From: a bacterium
GTDB taxonomy: Bacteria > Desulfobacterota > GWC2-55-46
DNA length: 29,387 bases
Direction: 5' to 3'
Assembly: GCA_004298725.1 (NCBI GenBank)
Contig: SCQA01000035.1
Location: 1-29,387 of the forward strand
Every line of letters starts with the position of its first letter. The first letter of the stretch is position 1. Of this stretch, positions 16,341 through 25,127 are shown one piece after another. A program made the translations under genes and the position numbers. The notes beneath the pieces were generated by a model. It worked only from the letters and a program-made list of their open reading frames with translations. It was not told the DNA's origin and ran no database searches.

Positions 16341-17306
16341 CTAATTAAACGTGTATTTCAGGCCAATACTTCCGCCGATGGAGCCGTGATTAACTTTGTT
16401 CAGTTTCGTATCCATGGTGGCGCCATTAGCAAAAAACGTCTTATCCGTGCCGTCCTTCGCCTGCCATAACTGATACTCAAAATTTCCGCTGGCGGAGATA
16501 TTTCCGGTAAAGGCATACTCCAAACCGGCCCCGCCCACAAAACCAGCGCCGGTTGCCTTATGTTCAAAACTTTTCGGATGTTGAAAGTCCTGTCTAAGGT
16601 TCCAGTCGGCCTCGGCGGTATAATACGCATAGTGCAGTTCAGCTGTGCCGTTAAGCGTGAAATTACCAAGGTGATACGCCGCATCCGCCCCAAGCCACGG
16701 GCCGAACCAACGCGCGTCATAGGTGCTGTTAAGGTTAGGGAACGCGCCCGTTGCCGGAATAGTCTGAAAGCCTTTTGTAATGACTAACTTCTGTATGTGA
16801 TATGACAAGCCGAGAAGCGGCTTGATATCGAACGTGCCGCTTCCGAGCGCGATGCTTTTTTTGAGGCCGAAACCGCCGGAGGCGTCCCACACCTTGCCGC
16901 TGTCAGCCCTGTTATTGGAGCGCGAAAACTCCAAGGTTCTGTTATCGCCGTTATAATCCGAATCCTGATTGGTTCCGTTGGTTATCCAGCCGTAATTGAC
17001 GTAAGCGCGGATATAAAACAGATCATCCACGACAGTCCTGCCGGTAAGCTTAAGCGTATTAATTTCAAGGTTTTTCCATGTAAGCTCGGATAATACGTTT
17101 GGTCTTGTGCCGTCGGTGCTTCCGGCTATGTTCCAATCAAACGTGTCCGTTCTGCTACCGACGCTTATTGAAACGTCGGAAACCACTGAAGACGTTTCGG
17201 CAAAAGACGAGCACGGTGAAAAAAACGCTAAAAACATAAAGATGACAGCCAGAGCCGTTCTATGAATACCGGCAATTCCAATAAATCTTGACGCGTCTCC
17301 AATCAT
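16341..17306 (-). CDS. outer-membrane beta-barrel protein
   Basis: A 321-residue exported protein. An N-terminal signal peptide ends at about residue 36 (SSFA). The rest alternates polar and hydrophobic residues with many aromatic and glycine positions and ends in a terminal strand (GLKYTFN), as expected for an outer-membrane barrel. The pattern around NVLSELTWKNLEINTL recalls omptin-like or Protochlamydia outer-membrane protein (Pom) type barrels, but I cannot see a protease site and the family call is tentative. A GGAGG site 5 bases before the ATG fixes the start, and a good sigma-70 promoter lies upstream. It is divergent from a second barrel gene. Confidence 0.75.
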   Translation of the reverse strand: MIGDASRFIGIAGIHRTALAVIFMFLAFFSPCSSFAETSSVVSDVSISVGSRTDTFDWNIAGSTDGTRPNVLSELTWKNLEINTLKLTGRTVVDDLFYIRAYVNYGWITNGTNQDSDYNGDNRTLEFSRSNNRADSGKVWDASGGFGLKKSIALGSGTFDIKPLLGLSYHIQKLVITKGFQTIPATGAFPNLNSTYDARWFGPWLGADAAYHLGNFTLNGTAELHYAYYTAEADWNLRQDFQHPKSFEHKATGAGFVGGAGLEYAFTGNISASGNFEYQLWQAKDGTDKTFFANGATMDTKLNKVNHGSIGGSIGLKYTFN

Positions 17307-17354
17307 CTCTGCCTCCTGTTTTTCTTACCCGAATTAGGATATAATTATCGTCAC

Positions 17355-17383
17355 ATTCTAATAATATTAAACATTGCAGTCAA
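17355..17383 (-). promoter_or_regulatory. sigma-70 type promoter of the outer-membrane protein-yjbQ unit
   Basis: Minus-strand TTGACT (17378-17383), 17-base spacer, TAGAAT (17355-17360). The predicted start near 17348 gives a leader of about 40 bases. Confidence 0.55.
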
Positions 17384-17428
17384 GATACAAGGCGGCAAAA
17401 AAGCGCCCTATTAAATTTTGAAATATAT

Positions 17429-17459
17429 GCCGTCGAACGCAATATATTACGCTGACGGC
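17429..17459. promoter_or_regulatory. inverted repeat, possible operator in the divergent outer-membrane gene region
   Basis: GCCGTC (17429-17434) and GACGGC (17454-17459) flank an AT-rich, nearly symmetric core (CGCAATATATTACG). It lies 42 bases before the plus-strand barrel gene and about 70 bases from the minus-strand promoter, so one regulator could act on both. A simple RNA hairpin is an alternative. Confidence 0.35.
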
Positions 17460-17500
17460 TTAAATATTCAAACTATGCAACAAAGGAGCCTTACGGACAA

Positions 17501-18481
17501 ATGATTAGAAAAACAATAATAACTTTAGCTTTTATTTTCTTAGCCGCGACGTCGGTTTACTCCGCGGACTTCTCGAACTTTTCACTGAAGCTGAGCGGCG
17601 GCTTAGCCATATTAAGCGGAGGCGACAACCTCTCCAGCAACAGAAGCAACGCCGTTATACCAAATCTTTATGAAAAACCGAAAAATAGGCACAGCATTAA
17701 CCCAACGCTTATGTTTGACATGCGCTACTACGACGAACGAAGACGAAATGAATACTACTTCAACCCCATTAGAATGATGCACGGCGGAGTAAGCGGCGGC
17801 GTAAAACACAAGTACGATAAGGGTTCAATTGACCTCTCTGGTTTTTTCAACATCCTCGACAAGCAATGGGAAAACCCTTACGCGCTTAACAGGTCCGCCA
17901 CGCCATCCGCAAACTACGGCTTTGACGTAAAAACCTCCGGCCTGCTTGCAGACAGCCTGAGTTTAGGCTATAAAGTATCGTTCACATCCATTGACAACGA
18001 CGCCATAGGCAACGCTTACCAAAGCCTTAAAAGAGACGGCGCTTCCCATAAAATACACGCCGGCTATAAAATAAAAGCCGCCGACGCGGTTGCCATAACG
18101 CCGTCTCTTTCATTCGAAAGGGCGCTTTACTCAGGCGGAGCCAACAGGTTTAGCGGCTACGGCGCGGAACTTGGGGCAAATCTCCGCCTTGACGAAGGGC
18201 GTATGCTGATGGCAAAGGTGTCGGTCTCTGAAAATGTTTATGACGCAGTCCATCCTATCTTTAACAAAAAAAGAGAAGACACAAACTACGGCGCGTCGCT
18301 TATGTATATAATATTTAAACCGTTTGGATGGGAACATTGGCACGCGACAATGGGCGCGACACACCAACGTAGCGTAGCCAACATAGTCTTCTTCGATAAA
18401 GAATTCACCGTGGCGCTTGCGGCGCTCGGCTACACTTTCGGCAAGCAAAGGGGGCAAGAAGACGCCATCACCATCAGATAA
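17501..18481 (+). CDS. predicted outer-membrane barrel protein of unknown function
   Basis: A 326-residue exported protein I do not recognise with certainty. The signal peptide is residues 1-22 (cleavage near VYSA). The mature part has repeated amphipathic strand-like segments rich in Tyr, Gly and Asn, and a near-terminal strand LAALGYTFGK, so an outer-membrane barrel is likely. Overall size and N-terminal GGLAILSGGDNL style resemble DUF2860-like barrels, but this is only a suggestion. Its ribosome-binding site is AGGAG about 12 bases before the ATG, rather far. It is convergent with the RMD1-like gene, only 11 bases away. Confidence 0.65.
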   Translation: MIRKTIITLAFIFLAATSVYSADFSNFSLKLSGGLAILSGGDNLSSNRSNAVIPNLYEKPKNRHSINPTLMFDMRYYDERRRNEYYFNPIRMMHGGVSGGVKHKYDKGSIDLSGFFNILDKQWENPYALNRSATPSANYGFDVKTSGLLADSLSLGYKVSFTSIDNDAIGNAYQSLKRDGASHKIHAGYKIKAADAVAITPSLSFERALYSGGANRFSGYGAELGANLRLDEGRMLMAKVSVSENVYDAVHPIFNKKREDTNYGASLMYIIFKPFGWEHWHATMGATHQRSVANIVFFDKEFTVALAALGYTFGKQRGQEDAITIR

Positions 18482-18492
18482 AACACCGCTGA

Positions 18493-19590
18493 TTAACCGC
18501 CGATAAAAATTACCATGAATATTTCAACTACAATAAGTATGAATATTCCAAGCTCAAGGATGTACCCGCGCTTTATTGATATTTCGTCGTGCATGGTTTT
18601 ATAGGTATTCGTTACTATTTTAAGCTTCTCTTTTATGGCCACCTCCCAGTCCTTGCTTCTAAGTATAGCCATGGCGGTTCTATATATGCGGGCGTAATAC
18701 ACGTCCTCCGTGACTTTAAGCGCGTTATGAACCTTCTCGGTAACGCCCGTGATGTCGGCAACGGTCTGCGTCAGTTTCTTCGCGAGTCTTTCGTACTCCC
18801 TCAGTCTGAATATCGAAACAGGCTTCCGGCTTCCAAGCTCCGTGTATATCCAGTTAAGTTCCCTGTCTATGACCGAGTCGTAATACCTAAGCTCGAGTAT
18901 CTGCGCGTTGGCGAATTCGAGTATATCGGGTATGTCAAAACTGCCTGACGGCTCCACTATAAAGGCGTTGTCAACGTGCACTACTACGAGGTCGTCTGGG
19001 TAATAACTGAACCTGTGCCTGAGCGTGTCAGCCTTTGTAATGGCGCTTACGCGGCGCGTTTCGCGCAAAAGCAGGCGCGTCGGGTCATACAACCGTGTAA
19101 ATTCCTCAAGCGAAGCGCCCAAACCAACGGACTCGATATAAACAATCATATAATCTTCTATAAAGTCTTCTTTTATCTCCGGGCCGGTTATCGCGCCGGA
19201 TAAGCTTTCCATCACCTGCGCGGCGTACTCTCTGGCCTTATCGTCAATAAATTTGTCCGTGTCAAGATCTCTTGTGGCGCCCTCTATAGCCTCCATCGCG
19301 GTTTCTTCCGGCACGCTGATATCAAACACAATTGAAAGCACGCCGAAGTCATACGCCTTCGCTATAACGCTGGCTTTAACGGATTTGCCGAATAGGGCAA
19401 TGTTAAAAGAAGAAAGGTCGAAAGAAATAGGCGGATTGGTAATTTCAAGGGCCTTCATGTAAGGCTGTTTCGAGAACTGAAGACGCCTTGCGCCCTCTTT
19501 CTCAATGCGCTCCGCCCTTGAAAGGTTAATCTCGGCGGCAACGTCGTAGAGCCTGTAAATTATTATTCTGCCTTTGGTTACGGTAAACAT
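18493..19590 (-). CDS. RMD1/DUF155-like membrane protein
   Basis: A 365-residue protein with one strong membrane helix at the very C-terminus (about 343-365). The central region VVVHVDNAFIVEPSG, EFANAQILELRYYD and the helical stretch leading to the tail helix match the layout of the RMD1/RMND1 (DUF155) family. That family is known from mitochondrial and fungal proteins and many uncharacterised bacterial ones. The helical part (about 230-340) would lie in the cytoplasm with tail anchoring. Function is unknown. Its ATG lies 13 bases inside the end of the receiver-kinase gene, so the two are translationally coupled, suggesting the protein acts in or downstream of that signalling pathway. Family call moderately sure. 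Confidence 0.65.
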   Translation of the reverse strand: MFTVTKGRIIIYRLYDVAAEINLSRAERIEKEGARRLQFSKQPYMKALEITNPPISFDLSSFNIALFGKSVKASVIAKAYDFGVLSIVFDISVPEETAMEAIEGATRDLDTDKFIDDKAREYAAQVMESLSGAITGPEIKEDFIEDYMIVYIESVGLGASLEEFTRLYDPTRLLLRETRRVSAITKADTLRHRFSYYPDDLVVVHVDNAFIVEPSGSFDIPDILEFANAQILELRYYDSVIDRELNWIYTELGSRKPVSIFRLREYERLAKKLTQTVADITGVTEKVHNALKVTEDVYYARIYRTAMAILRSKDWEVAIKEKLKIVTNTYKTMHDEISIKRGYILELGIFILIVVEIFMVIFIGG

Positions 19591-20801
19591 ATCGAACCGC
19601 CTCGCGGTAAAACAACTGCCGGAAGCCTGACAACCGCCGTTGTCCCGTTGCCGGCGCTTGATTTTATTTCAAGCGCGCCGCCGAATTCCTTGATTATTGA
19701 ATACGATATTGACAGGCCAAGTCCCGTACCGCCAACGCCGGACTTGGTCGTAAAAAACGGCTCGGTTACGCGTGAAAGCATCTCCTCCGGTATGCCGGAG
19801 CCTTCATCGCTTACCTTAATTATGACAAAATTCGCCTCTTTTTCATATGAAGTCGCAATATTAACCGCTTTTCCCTTGTTCGCAAGAGCCTGAAGCGCGT
19901 TCATAAGCAGATTTACAACCACCTGCTCAACTTTTTGAGCGCTTCCCTTTACAAGCGCAATATCACTGCCGTATGACACATTGAATAGGTCGGTGTATTC
20001 CTTTATCTGACTGCCGAGCATCGCGATTGCCGATTGCACCGCCTTATTTACGTCGAATGTGGTATCGTGGCGCGGCGCTTCCGTTCTGGAAAAATCCTTC
20101 AAACCGTCCACTATGCCCTTTATACGGCGCGTTCCTTCGATAATGCCGGAAAGAAGCTCCGGCACGGCGCGGCGCATATCTGAAAAAGGCACTCCGCCGA
20201 GCGTAAAATCACCGTGCTCGGCCCGGCATTCATCGAGCACTTTAACCGCGTCGCGCCAAGCCTCATTAAGAAGCGAAGCGTTTGACATTATAAAATTATT
20301 CGGGTTGTTTATCTCATGCGCCACTCCGGCGGCAAGCACGCCTATAGATGTCATTTTATTCGCGTGGATAAGGCGCGCCTGCAAGTCGCGCGCCTCGGCT
20401 TCCATTTTTGCCTTGCTCTTTCTAACCCCCGCCTCGGTAAGCTCGCGCCTTACCGCCGGGCATAGCCTTGAAAGCGCCCCTTTCATAATGTAATCATGCG
20501 CCCCGGCCTTCATGGCGGCCACGGCAACGTCCTCGCCTATCGCGCCTGAAACAATAATAAACGGCAGGTCAAGCCCGGTTGCCTTTACTATTCTTAACGC
20601 GTCAAGTCCGTTAAAAGACGGCAACATGTAGTCGGATATAACTATGTCCCACTCCTTATCCTTCAAAGCGCTAATCAATAAACCGGCCAAGTCCACGCGC
20701 TCGGACAAAACAACAAAACCGCCAAGAGACAGGACGCGTAAAATCAGCGCCTCGTCAGCCTCCGAATCCTCTACAATCAGCACTCTCAGTTTTTCTTCCA
20801 T
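19578..20801 (-). CDS. receiver-histidine kinase hybrid (REC-HisKA-HATPase), soluble
   Basis: A cytosolic signalling protein with the receiver in front of the kinase, 407 residues. The receiver (about 5-120) has Asp57 as acceptor and Lys107. HisKA has His162 in GVAHEINNP, and the ATPase domain has the SDEGSGIP G1 box and GGTGLGLS G2 box. It has no membrane helix. The ATG at 20801 is chosen because GGAG lies 8 bases before it and it begins right at the receiver; an upstream GTG at 20861 would add 20 residues without a good site. It follows the 873-residue kinase by 67 bases and overlaps the RMD1-like gene. Probably the large kinase phosphorylates this receiver, which then controls its own kinase activity. 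Confidence 0.9.
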   Translation of the reverse strand: MEEKLRVLIVEDSEADEALILRVLSLGGFVVLSERVDLAGLLISALKDKEWDIVISDYMLPSFNGLDALRIVKATGLDLPFIIVSGAIGEDVAVAAMKAGAHDYIMKGALSRLCPAVRRELTEAGVRKSKAKMEAEARDLQARLIHANKMTSIGVLAAGVAHEINNPNNFIMSNASLLNEAWRDAVKVLDECRAEHGDFTLGGVPFSDMRRAVPELLSGIIEGTRRIKGIVDGLKDFSRTEAPRHDTTFDVNKAVQSAIAMLGSQIKEYTDLFNVSYGSDIALVKGSAQKVEQVVVNLLMNALQALANKGKAVNIATSYEKEANFVIIKVSDEGSGIPEEMLSRVTEPFFTTKSGVGGTGLGLSISYSIIKEFGGALEIKSSAGNGTTAVVRLPAVVLPRGGSICLP

Positions 20802-20868
20802 CAATGACTCCAATAGCCAACATGCCGCCAGACAGGTCGTAAATGCCACTTGAATTTGCACGGCCGTC

Positions 20869-23490
20869 TTAAAGACTCAGCGTAAAATAAAAAGCCGCAC
20901 CCTTGCCTGTTTCCCCTTCAGCCCAAACGCGCCCGCCGTGCCTCCATACTATGCGCGCCACCGTGGCAAGGCCGATGCCCGTACCCGGAAATTCGCTTAC
21001 GGAATGCAGACGCTGGAACGCTCCGAAGAGCCTGTCTGAATATTTCATATCAAACCCCGCGCCGTTGTCGCGCACGAAGTAAACCTTTTCACCGTCTTTT
21101 TCAAACGATCCGAACGCTATGGCCGCGTCTTTTCTTTTAGAGGTAAACTTCCACGCGTTGCCTACGAGGTTCACAAGAACTATCCGTAAAAGCCATGCGT
21201 CGCCGTTTGCTATCACGCCGTCTTCACAATTAAACTCAACACGCCTCGCCGGTTCGGCCTTGGCGCATTCATCGAAAACATTTTTTGCGAGCGCGCTTAA
21301 GTCAATAATATCGCGCCGCATTTCGGCGCGAGTGACCTTTGAAAGGGTTAACAGGGCGTCTATAAGGTTCCCCATCCTCTGGCTCGCTTCTCTTACGCGC
21401 CTTAAATGCTCGCTCCCGATAAGGCCGAGTTCGTCCTTGCAATCCTCAAAGAGCGCATGGCTGAAACCGTCTATTATTCTAAGCGGAGCCCTCAAATCGT
21501 GGGCAACCGAGTAGCTGAAGGAAAGAAGCTCCTTATTTGCCGCGTCAAGCTCGGCGGTGCGTTCCGCGACGCGTTTTTCAAGCTCTCTATTGAGCTTTAT
21601 TATGTCGTCAGCGGCATGCACGCTGTCGGTTATATCCTGCACGGTGCCGGTCATTTTAAGCGGGGTTCCGTTATCGTCTCGTGTGACTTCGGCGTATTCA
21701 TGCACAATGCGCACGGCGCCGCCTTGAAGCAATATCCGGTGGTCGATGTCATAGGGCTTGCCGTTATAAAGGGCTTCTTTTACGGCTGACCTTACGTAAG
21801 TCCTGTCGTCCGGGTGAACGGAATTTATAAAGGCGTCAAAATCAGCGCCGAACCCTCCTTTGTTCAATCCGAATATCCTGTATATTTCATCAGACCAACT
21901 AAGCGTATTGTCCATAATATCCCATTCCCAGCTTCCTATGTGCGCGATGCGTTGCGCGTTCGCAAGCGAAGCCTCGCTCTTTTTAAGAGCCTCCTCGGAA
22001 CGTTTTATTTCGGTTATATCCGTAACTATGCCGCATACGGCATACGGCGTCATATTCGCGTCAAGAAGCGGAAATTTTATGGAAATGGCCGTGCGCGCCG
22101 CGTTGCCTGCTATAATCGTCTCTTCAGTCTCGACCGGACCGCCGTCCACAAGCGCCGCCATATCGCTGGCATGAAAAACTTCCGCAACCTCGCGCGCAAA
22201 TAAGTCGTAATCGGTCCTGCCGTATATACTCTCCTTTTTTACGTTAAAAAGCCTTTCAAACGCGTGATTTACAAGCAGGTACCTGCCCATGATGTCTTTC
22301 AAGGAAATCACATTCGAAGTATTGTCAAGTATCGCCTGCATCTTTTCATCGCTTTCTTTAAGCTCTTCAGTGCGCTTCTTCACGGCTTTCGCCATGGCAT
22401 TAACTGAAACAGCCAGAGTTCCTATTTCATCGCCTGACTTGACCGGCAGGCTTACATCGTAGTTGCCGGCGGCTATTTCGCTGACCGCGCCGGAAAGGCG
22501 CTTCAACACAACCGCCGTATTTTTCATTACAAAGATAAAAAACGCTATTATAAGCGAAAGCACAACGGCAAACGTGATGATAAGGTTTCTGCCCATGTCG
22601 GCCACGGGCCCCAGCATTTCATCTTTGCCAGCCTCCACTATAAGCGTCCACTTGAGCGCTCCTATGCACATCGAGGCGCCGGCGACTGGAACGCCCATGT
22701 AATTGGCATAGAAGCCGGAATGCTCCGTTCTTGTCATCAAGCAGTCGCGCACCGGAGGCGTGTCAATCTTTTGCGCCGCAACGGACGAGCCGGCAAAGCG
22801 CGGCTTTGTCAACATAACGCCCTGCCCGTTCACAATATATATTTCCATGGTCTTTCTGTCTTTTGTAATGTTCCACGTTACGGCGCCAAGCTCCCTGCTG
22901 AGTTCCCCTGTCAATATCTTTTCAATCTCAGCCATGCTTATAAAGCCCGCTATCACGCCAATAAGCTCTTTGCTATCTTTGGAATAGACCGGCGCGGACA
23001 CTACGAGTTCCGGCTTGCCCAAATAACCGTTCTCTTTTTCAGTTACCACTGCGCCGCGCCTGCCTCTTATGAAATATTCTTCTCCTGAAACTACGCTCCC
23101 CTTTTCCCTGTGCGTTGAAGCAACCACGCGGCCATCCGTGCCGAACAAGCTTATGCGGTAAATGTGCCTGTCAAGCGCAAGTTTATTTTTTATAAGGTAT
23201 TCGGCAAAGGACTGCGGAGCGGGCAGGCCGGACTTAACGGATGCGGCAATGGCGCCGCGTATGACGATGTCGCTTGCGAAGTCTTCAATGCGCCTCCTGT
23301 TAGACTCAAGAAATATGAATATGCCCGCCTCTCTTTCATCGGCGATGATAACGAGGTCTTCAATAACATGCTTTTTAAGATATTGCTCAATGCTGATGTA
23401 GCTGAGGTAAAAAAGGACAAGCGTCGGCACAAAGACGATTGTAAATGCTAAAAGAACTTTATGTGAAAGGGAAAGCGAAATCCTGCCCAT
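20869..23490 (-). CDS. membrane sensor histidine kinase (dCache-HAMP-PAS-PAS-HisKA-HATPase)
   Basis: An 873-residue membrane sensor kinase. A membrane helix at about 12-33, a large periplasmic Cache sensor (about 35-295), a second helix (about 301-322), HAMP (about 323-375), two PAS domains (about 385-497 and 505-623), a short coiled coil, then HisKA with His664 in SVAHDLRAPLRII and a phytochrome-kinase-like ATPase domain (DNGAGFD, GTGIGLA). It has no receiver. The ATG has no ribosome-binding site and a promoter ends only 6 bases above it, so a leaderless mRNA is likely. It is first in a three-gene unit with the receiver-kinase and the RMD1-like protein. Confidence 0.92.
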   Translation of the reverse strand: MGRISLSLSHKVLLAFTIVFVPTLVLFYLSYISIEQYLKKHVIEDLVIIADEREAGIFIFLESNRRRIEDFASDIVIRGAIAASVKSGLPAPQSFAEYLIKNKLALDRHIYRISLFGTDGRVVASTHREKGSVVSGEEYFIRGRRGAVVTEKENGYLGKPELVVSAPVYSKDSKELIGVIAGFISMAEIEKILTGELSRELGAVTWNITKDRKTMEIYIVNGQGVMLTKPRFAGSSVAAQKIDTPPVRDCLMTRTEHSGFYANYMGVPVAGASMCIGALKWTLIVEAGKDEMLGPVADMGRNLIITFAVVLSLIIAFFIFVMKNTAVVLKRLSGAVSEIAAGNYDVSLPVKSGDEIGTLAVSVNAMAKAVKKRTEELKESDEKMQAILDNTSNVISLKDIMGRYLLVNHAFERLFNVKKESIYGRTDYDLFAREVAEVFHASDMAALVDGGPVETEETIIAGNAARTAISIKFPLLDANMTPYAVCGIVTDITEIKRSEEALKKSEASLANAQRIAHIGSWEWDIMDNTLSWSDEIYRIFGLNKGGFGADFDAFINSVHPDDRTYVRSAVKEALYNGKPYDIDHRILLQGGAVRIVHEYAEVTRDDNGTPLKMTGTVQDITDSVHAADDIIKLNRELEKRVAERTAELDAANKELLSFSYSVAHDLRAPLRIIDGFSHALFEDCKDELGLIGSEHLRRVREASQRMGNLIDALLTLSKVTRAEMRRDIIDLSALAKNVFDECAKAEPARRVEFNCEDGVIANGDAWLLRIVLVNLVGNAWKFTSKRKDAAIAFGSFEKDGEKVYFVRDNGAGFDMKYSDRLFGAFQRLHSVSEFPGTGIGLATVARIVWRHGGRVWAEGETGKGAAFYFTLSL

Positions 23491-23496
23491 GCGGTA

Positions 23497-23525
23497 ATAA
23501 TACCACAGCTCCGCCTTTTCGCCAA
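23497..23525 (-). promoter_or_regulatory. extended -10 promoter of the 873-residue kinase, likely leaderless
   Basis: Minus-strand TTGGCG (23520-23525), 17-base spacer ending in TGG, and TATTAT (23497-23502). The ATG starts at 23490, six bases after the -10 box, where transcription itself would start. A hairpin GCCTTTT/AAAAGGC (23513-23531) overlaps the -35 box. Confidence 0.5.
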
Positions 23526-23575
23526 AAAGGCTTGAAGCCTTCTGCCTGCGTGCGCGGCAATACGTAATACGGTTA

Positions 23576-23606
23576 TCGGTGAGCAGTTGCCGGTCAGATG
23601 AGTAGC
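23576..23606. repeat. dispersed intergenic repeat copy
   Basis: GGTTATCGGTGAGCAGTTG and the following CCGGTCA resemble the complement of 4440-4465 (GTTATCAGTGAGCAGTTATCGG type units). It lies in the 229-base gap between spoVG and the 873-residue kinase and does not touch a gene. Confidence 0.5.
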
Positions 23607-23719
23607 GGAGTTAAAAACCCGCGCGCCTGCATCCATGCAAAGTGCTTATAAAATCACGCGACAAGCCGCGCTAAAAACAATTAACACATGAACTCTATAG
23701 AATAAATACCGCGCGTAAC

Positions 23720-23998
23720 TCAGGCGTTGCCTTGCTTAATTTCGGCCTGAACGCGGTTATACTCCGTCATAATCAGTCCTTCTATCATATCCCGCGTAGC
23801 CTTGTCAGCGGGGTGTATCAAATCTTTATACGAGCCGTCTTTCATCTTTTTAGCGGGCATGGCTATAAAATTGCCGCTATGACCGCTTATAACCTTAACG
23901 TCCCTGATGACAAAACAATTATCAAGAGTTATGGTTACGTACGCTTTCAGTTTATCCTCGCCTCTCACTGGCAGAACTTTAACTCCGGTAACCCGCAT
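23720..23998 (-). CDS. spoVG: SpoVG family regulator
   Basis: A small (92-residue) site-specific DNA- and RNA-binding protein. Family signatures are visible: MRVTGVKVLPV at the start, CFVIRDVKVISG, and AMPAKKMKDGSYKDLIHP in the core. Named for sporulation in Bacillus, it also occurs in non-sporulating bacteria as a global regulator. The ATG at 23998 is chosen because AGGAGG lies about 5 bases upstream; longer reading upstream lacks conservation. It follows the sigma factor gene by 62 bases on the same strand. The gap has a direct repeat GCGCGGC at 24030 and 24051, 21 bases apart. Confidence 0.93.
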   Translation of the reverse strand: MRVTGVKVLPVRGEDKLKAYVTITLDNCFVIRDVKVISGHSGNFIAMPAKKMKDGSYKDLIHPADKATRDMIEGLIMTEYNRVQAEIKQGNA

Positions 23999-24060
23999 CG
24001 TAACCTCCTGATTTAAAGTAGATTTAAACGCGCGGCAACCCAAAACAGAAGCGCGGCTTT

Positions 24061-25092
24061 CTATACGGCGTCCAGCGAAGCGATGTCAAGGCTTAACATT
24101 ATTTTTTTCAGTTTTGACAGCGCCCGCACCTCTATCTGCCTTACGCGCTCTCTGGTGACACCGAAAGACTTCCCTATCATGTCAAGCGTCATAGGAGAAC
24201 CTTCGCCGAAACCGAACCTCATTCTTATTATGTTCCTTTCGCAGTCGTCAAGCTCGCCAAGCAACTCGTCAACCCTCTCGGCGCGCCTTCCGCCGTCTAT
24301 CATCTCCATAGGCGTTTCGGATGCATTGTCGGCAAGCCTGTCAAGAAGGCTCTCGTCGGAGTCGTCAGGCAGGCTTGCGTCAAGCGAATACGTCTTGGCG
24401 CCAACCGTTGTAAGCCTCTTTACGTACCTACCGGACATGCCGGTCTTTTCTGAAAGCTCGGTTACGCTCGGCTCTCTTTTTAAAGACCTTTCAAGGTCTC
24501 TCGTAGCCTTATTTAACCTCGTCATATCAGCCGAAACATGTATGGGAAGCCTGATCACGCCGGCCTGATTGGTTATAGCCCTTTCAACCGACTGCCGTAT
24601 CCAATACGTGGCGTATGTTGAAAAGCGGCATCCTTTTGACGCCTTGAACCGTTCAACAGCCCTTATAAGCCCGATATTACCTTCTTCAATAAGGTCTGAA
24701 AGCGGAAGACCTCTGTTTAAATACCGCTTGGCGACGTTTACGACAAGCCTTAAATTCGCCTCAATCATCCGCCTTCTCGCCTCTTGGTCGCCCTTAGCCG
24801 TCTTTCTGGCAAGCGCCTTTTCCTCAGATGCGGTTAATAGAGAAATCTTTCTCAAGCCGTTAAAGTAGATTCTGACGGACTCAACCGGACTTCCCTCAAA
24901 AGACGCTTCCTTTGTTGCACCCGTGAAGCGCTTTACCTCGGTTTCGGCAACATGACGAGGCTCTGAAACAGGCTTTGCGCCGCTCGGCACCACGCGCAAT
25001 CGTTTACTGAAAGGCAAAGGCCATGTGCCAAGTCCGTTAACCGGCGCGCCTTTTACGACTCTGTTGCCTAATACGCTTTTCATCTTGAGCAT
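24061..25092 (-). CDS. RpoS-like sigma-70 family RNA polymerase sigma factor
   Basis: A 343-residue sigma factor with region 1.2 (VRIYFNGLRKISLL, about 73-103), region 2 (about 109-180, with GCRFSTYATYWIRQSVERAI at 154-173), region 3 (about 186-260) and region 4 ending in VTRERVRQIEVRALSKLK. It lacks the long region 1.1 and the large non-conserved insert of primary RpoD proteins, so it is a group 2, RpoS-like alternative sigma. The first 70 residues are basic and poorly conserved. GGAGG lies only 3 bases before the first ATG, and a second ATG (25083) is in frame. It sits 35 bases after the response regulator with no terminator between, so both are likely under the sigma-54 promoter at 25652. 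Confidence 0.9.
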   Translation of the reverse strand: MLKMKSVLGNRVVKGAPVNGLGTWPLPFSKRLRVVPSGAKPVSEPRHVAETEVKRFTGATKEASFEGSPVESVRIYFNGLRKISLLTASEEKALARKTAKGDQEARRRMIEANLRLVVNVAKRYLNRGLPLSDLIEEGNIGLIRAVERFKASKGCRFSTYATYWIRQSVERAITNQAGVIRLPIHVSADMTRLNKATRDLERSLKREPSVTELSEKTGMSGRYVKRLTTVGAKTYSLDASLPDDSDESLLDRLADNASETPMEMIDGGRRAERVDELLGELDDCERNIIRMRFGFGEGSPMTLDMIGKSFGVTRERVRQIEVRALSKLKKIMLSLDIASLDAV

Positions 25093-25127
25093 TCACCTCC
25101 GCGTTATTTTTTTCCGCATTGTACGCG

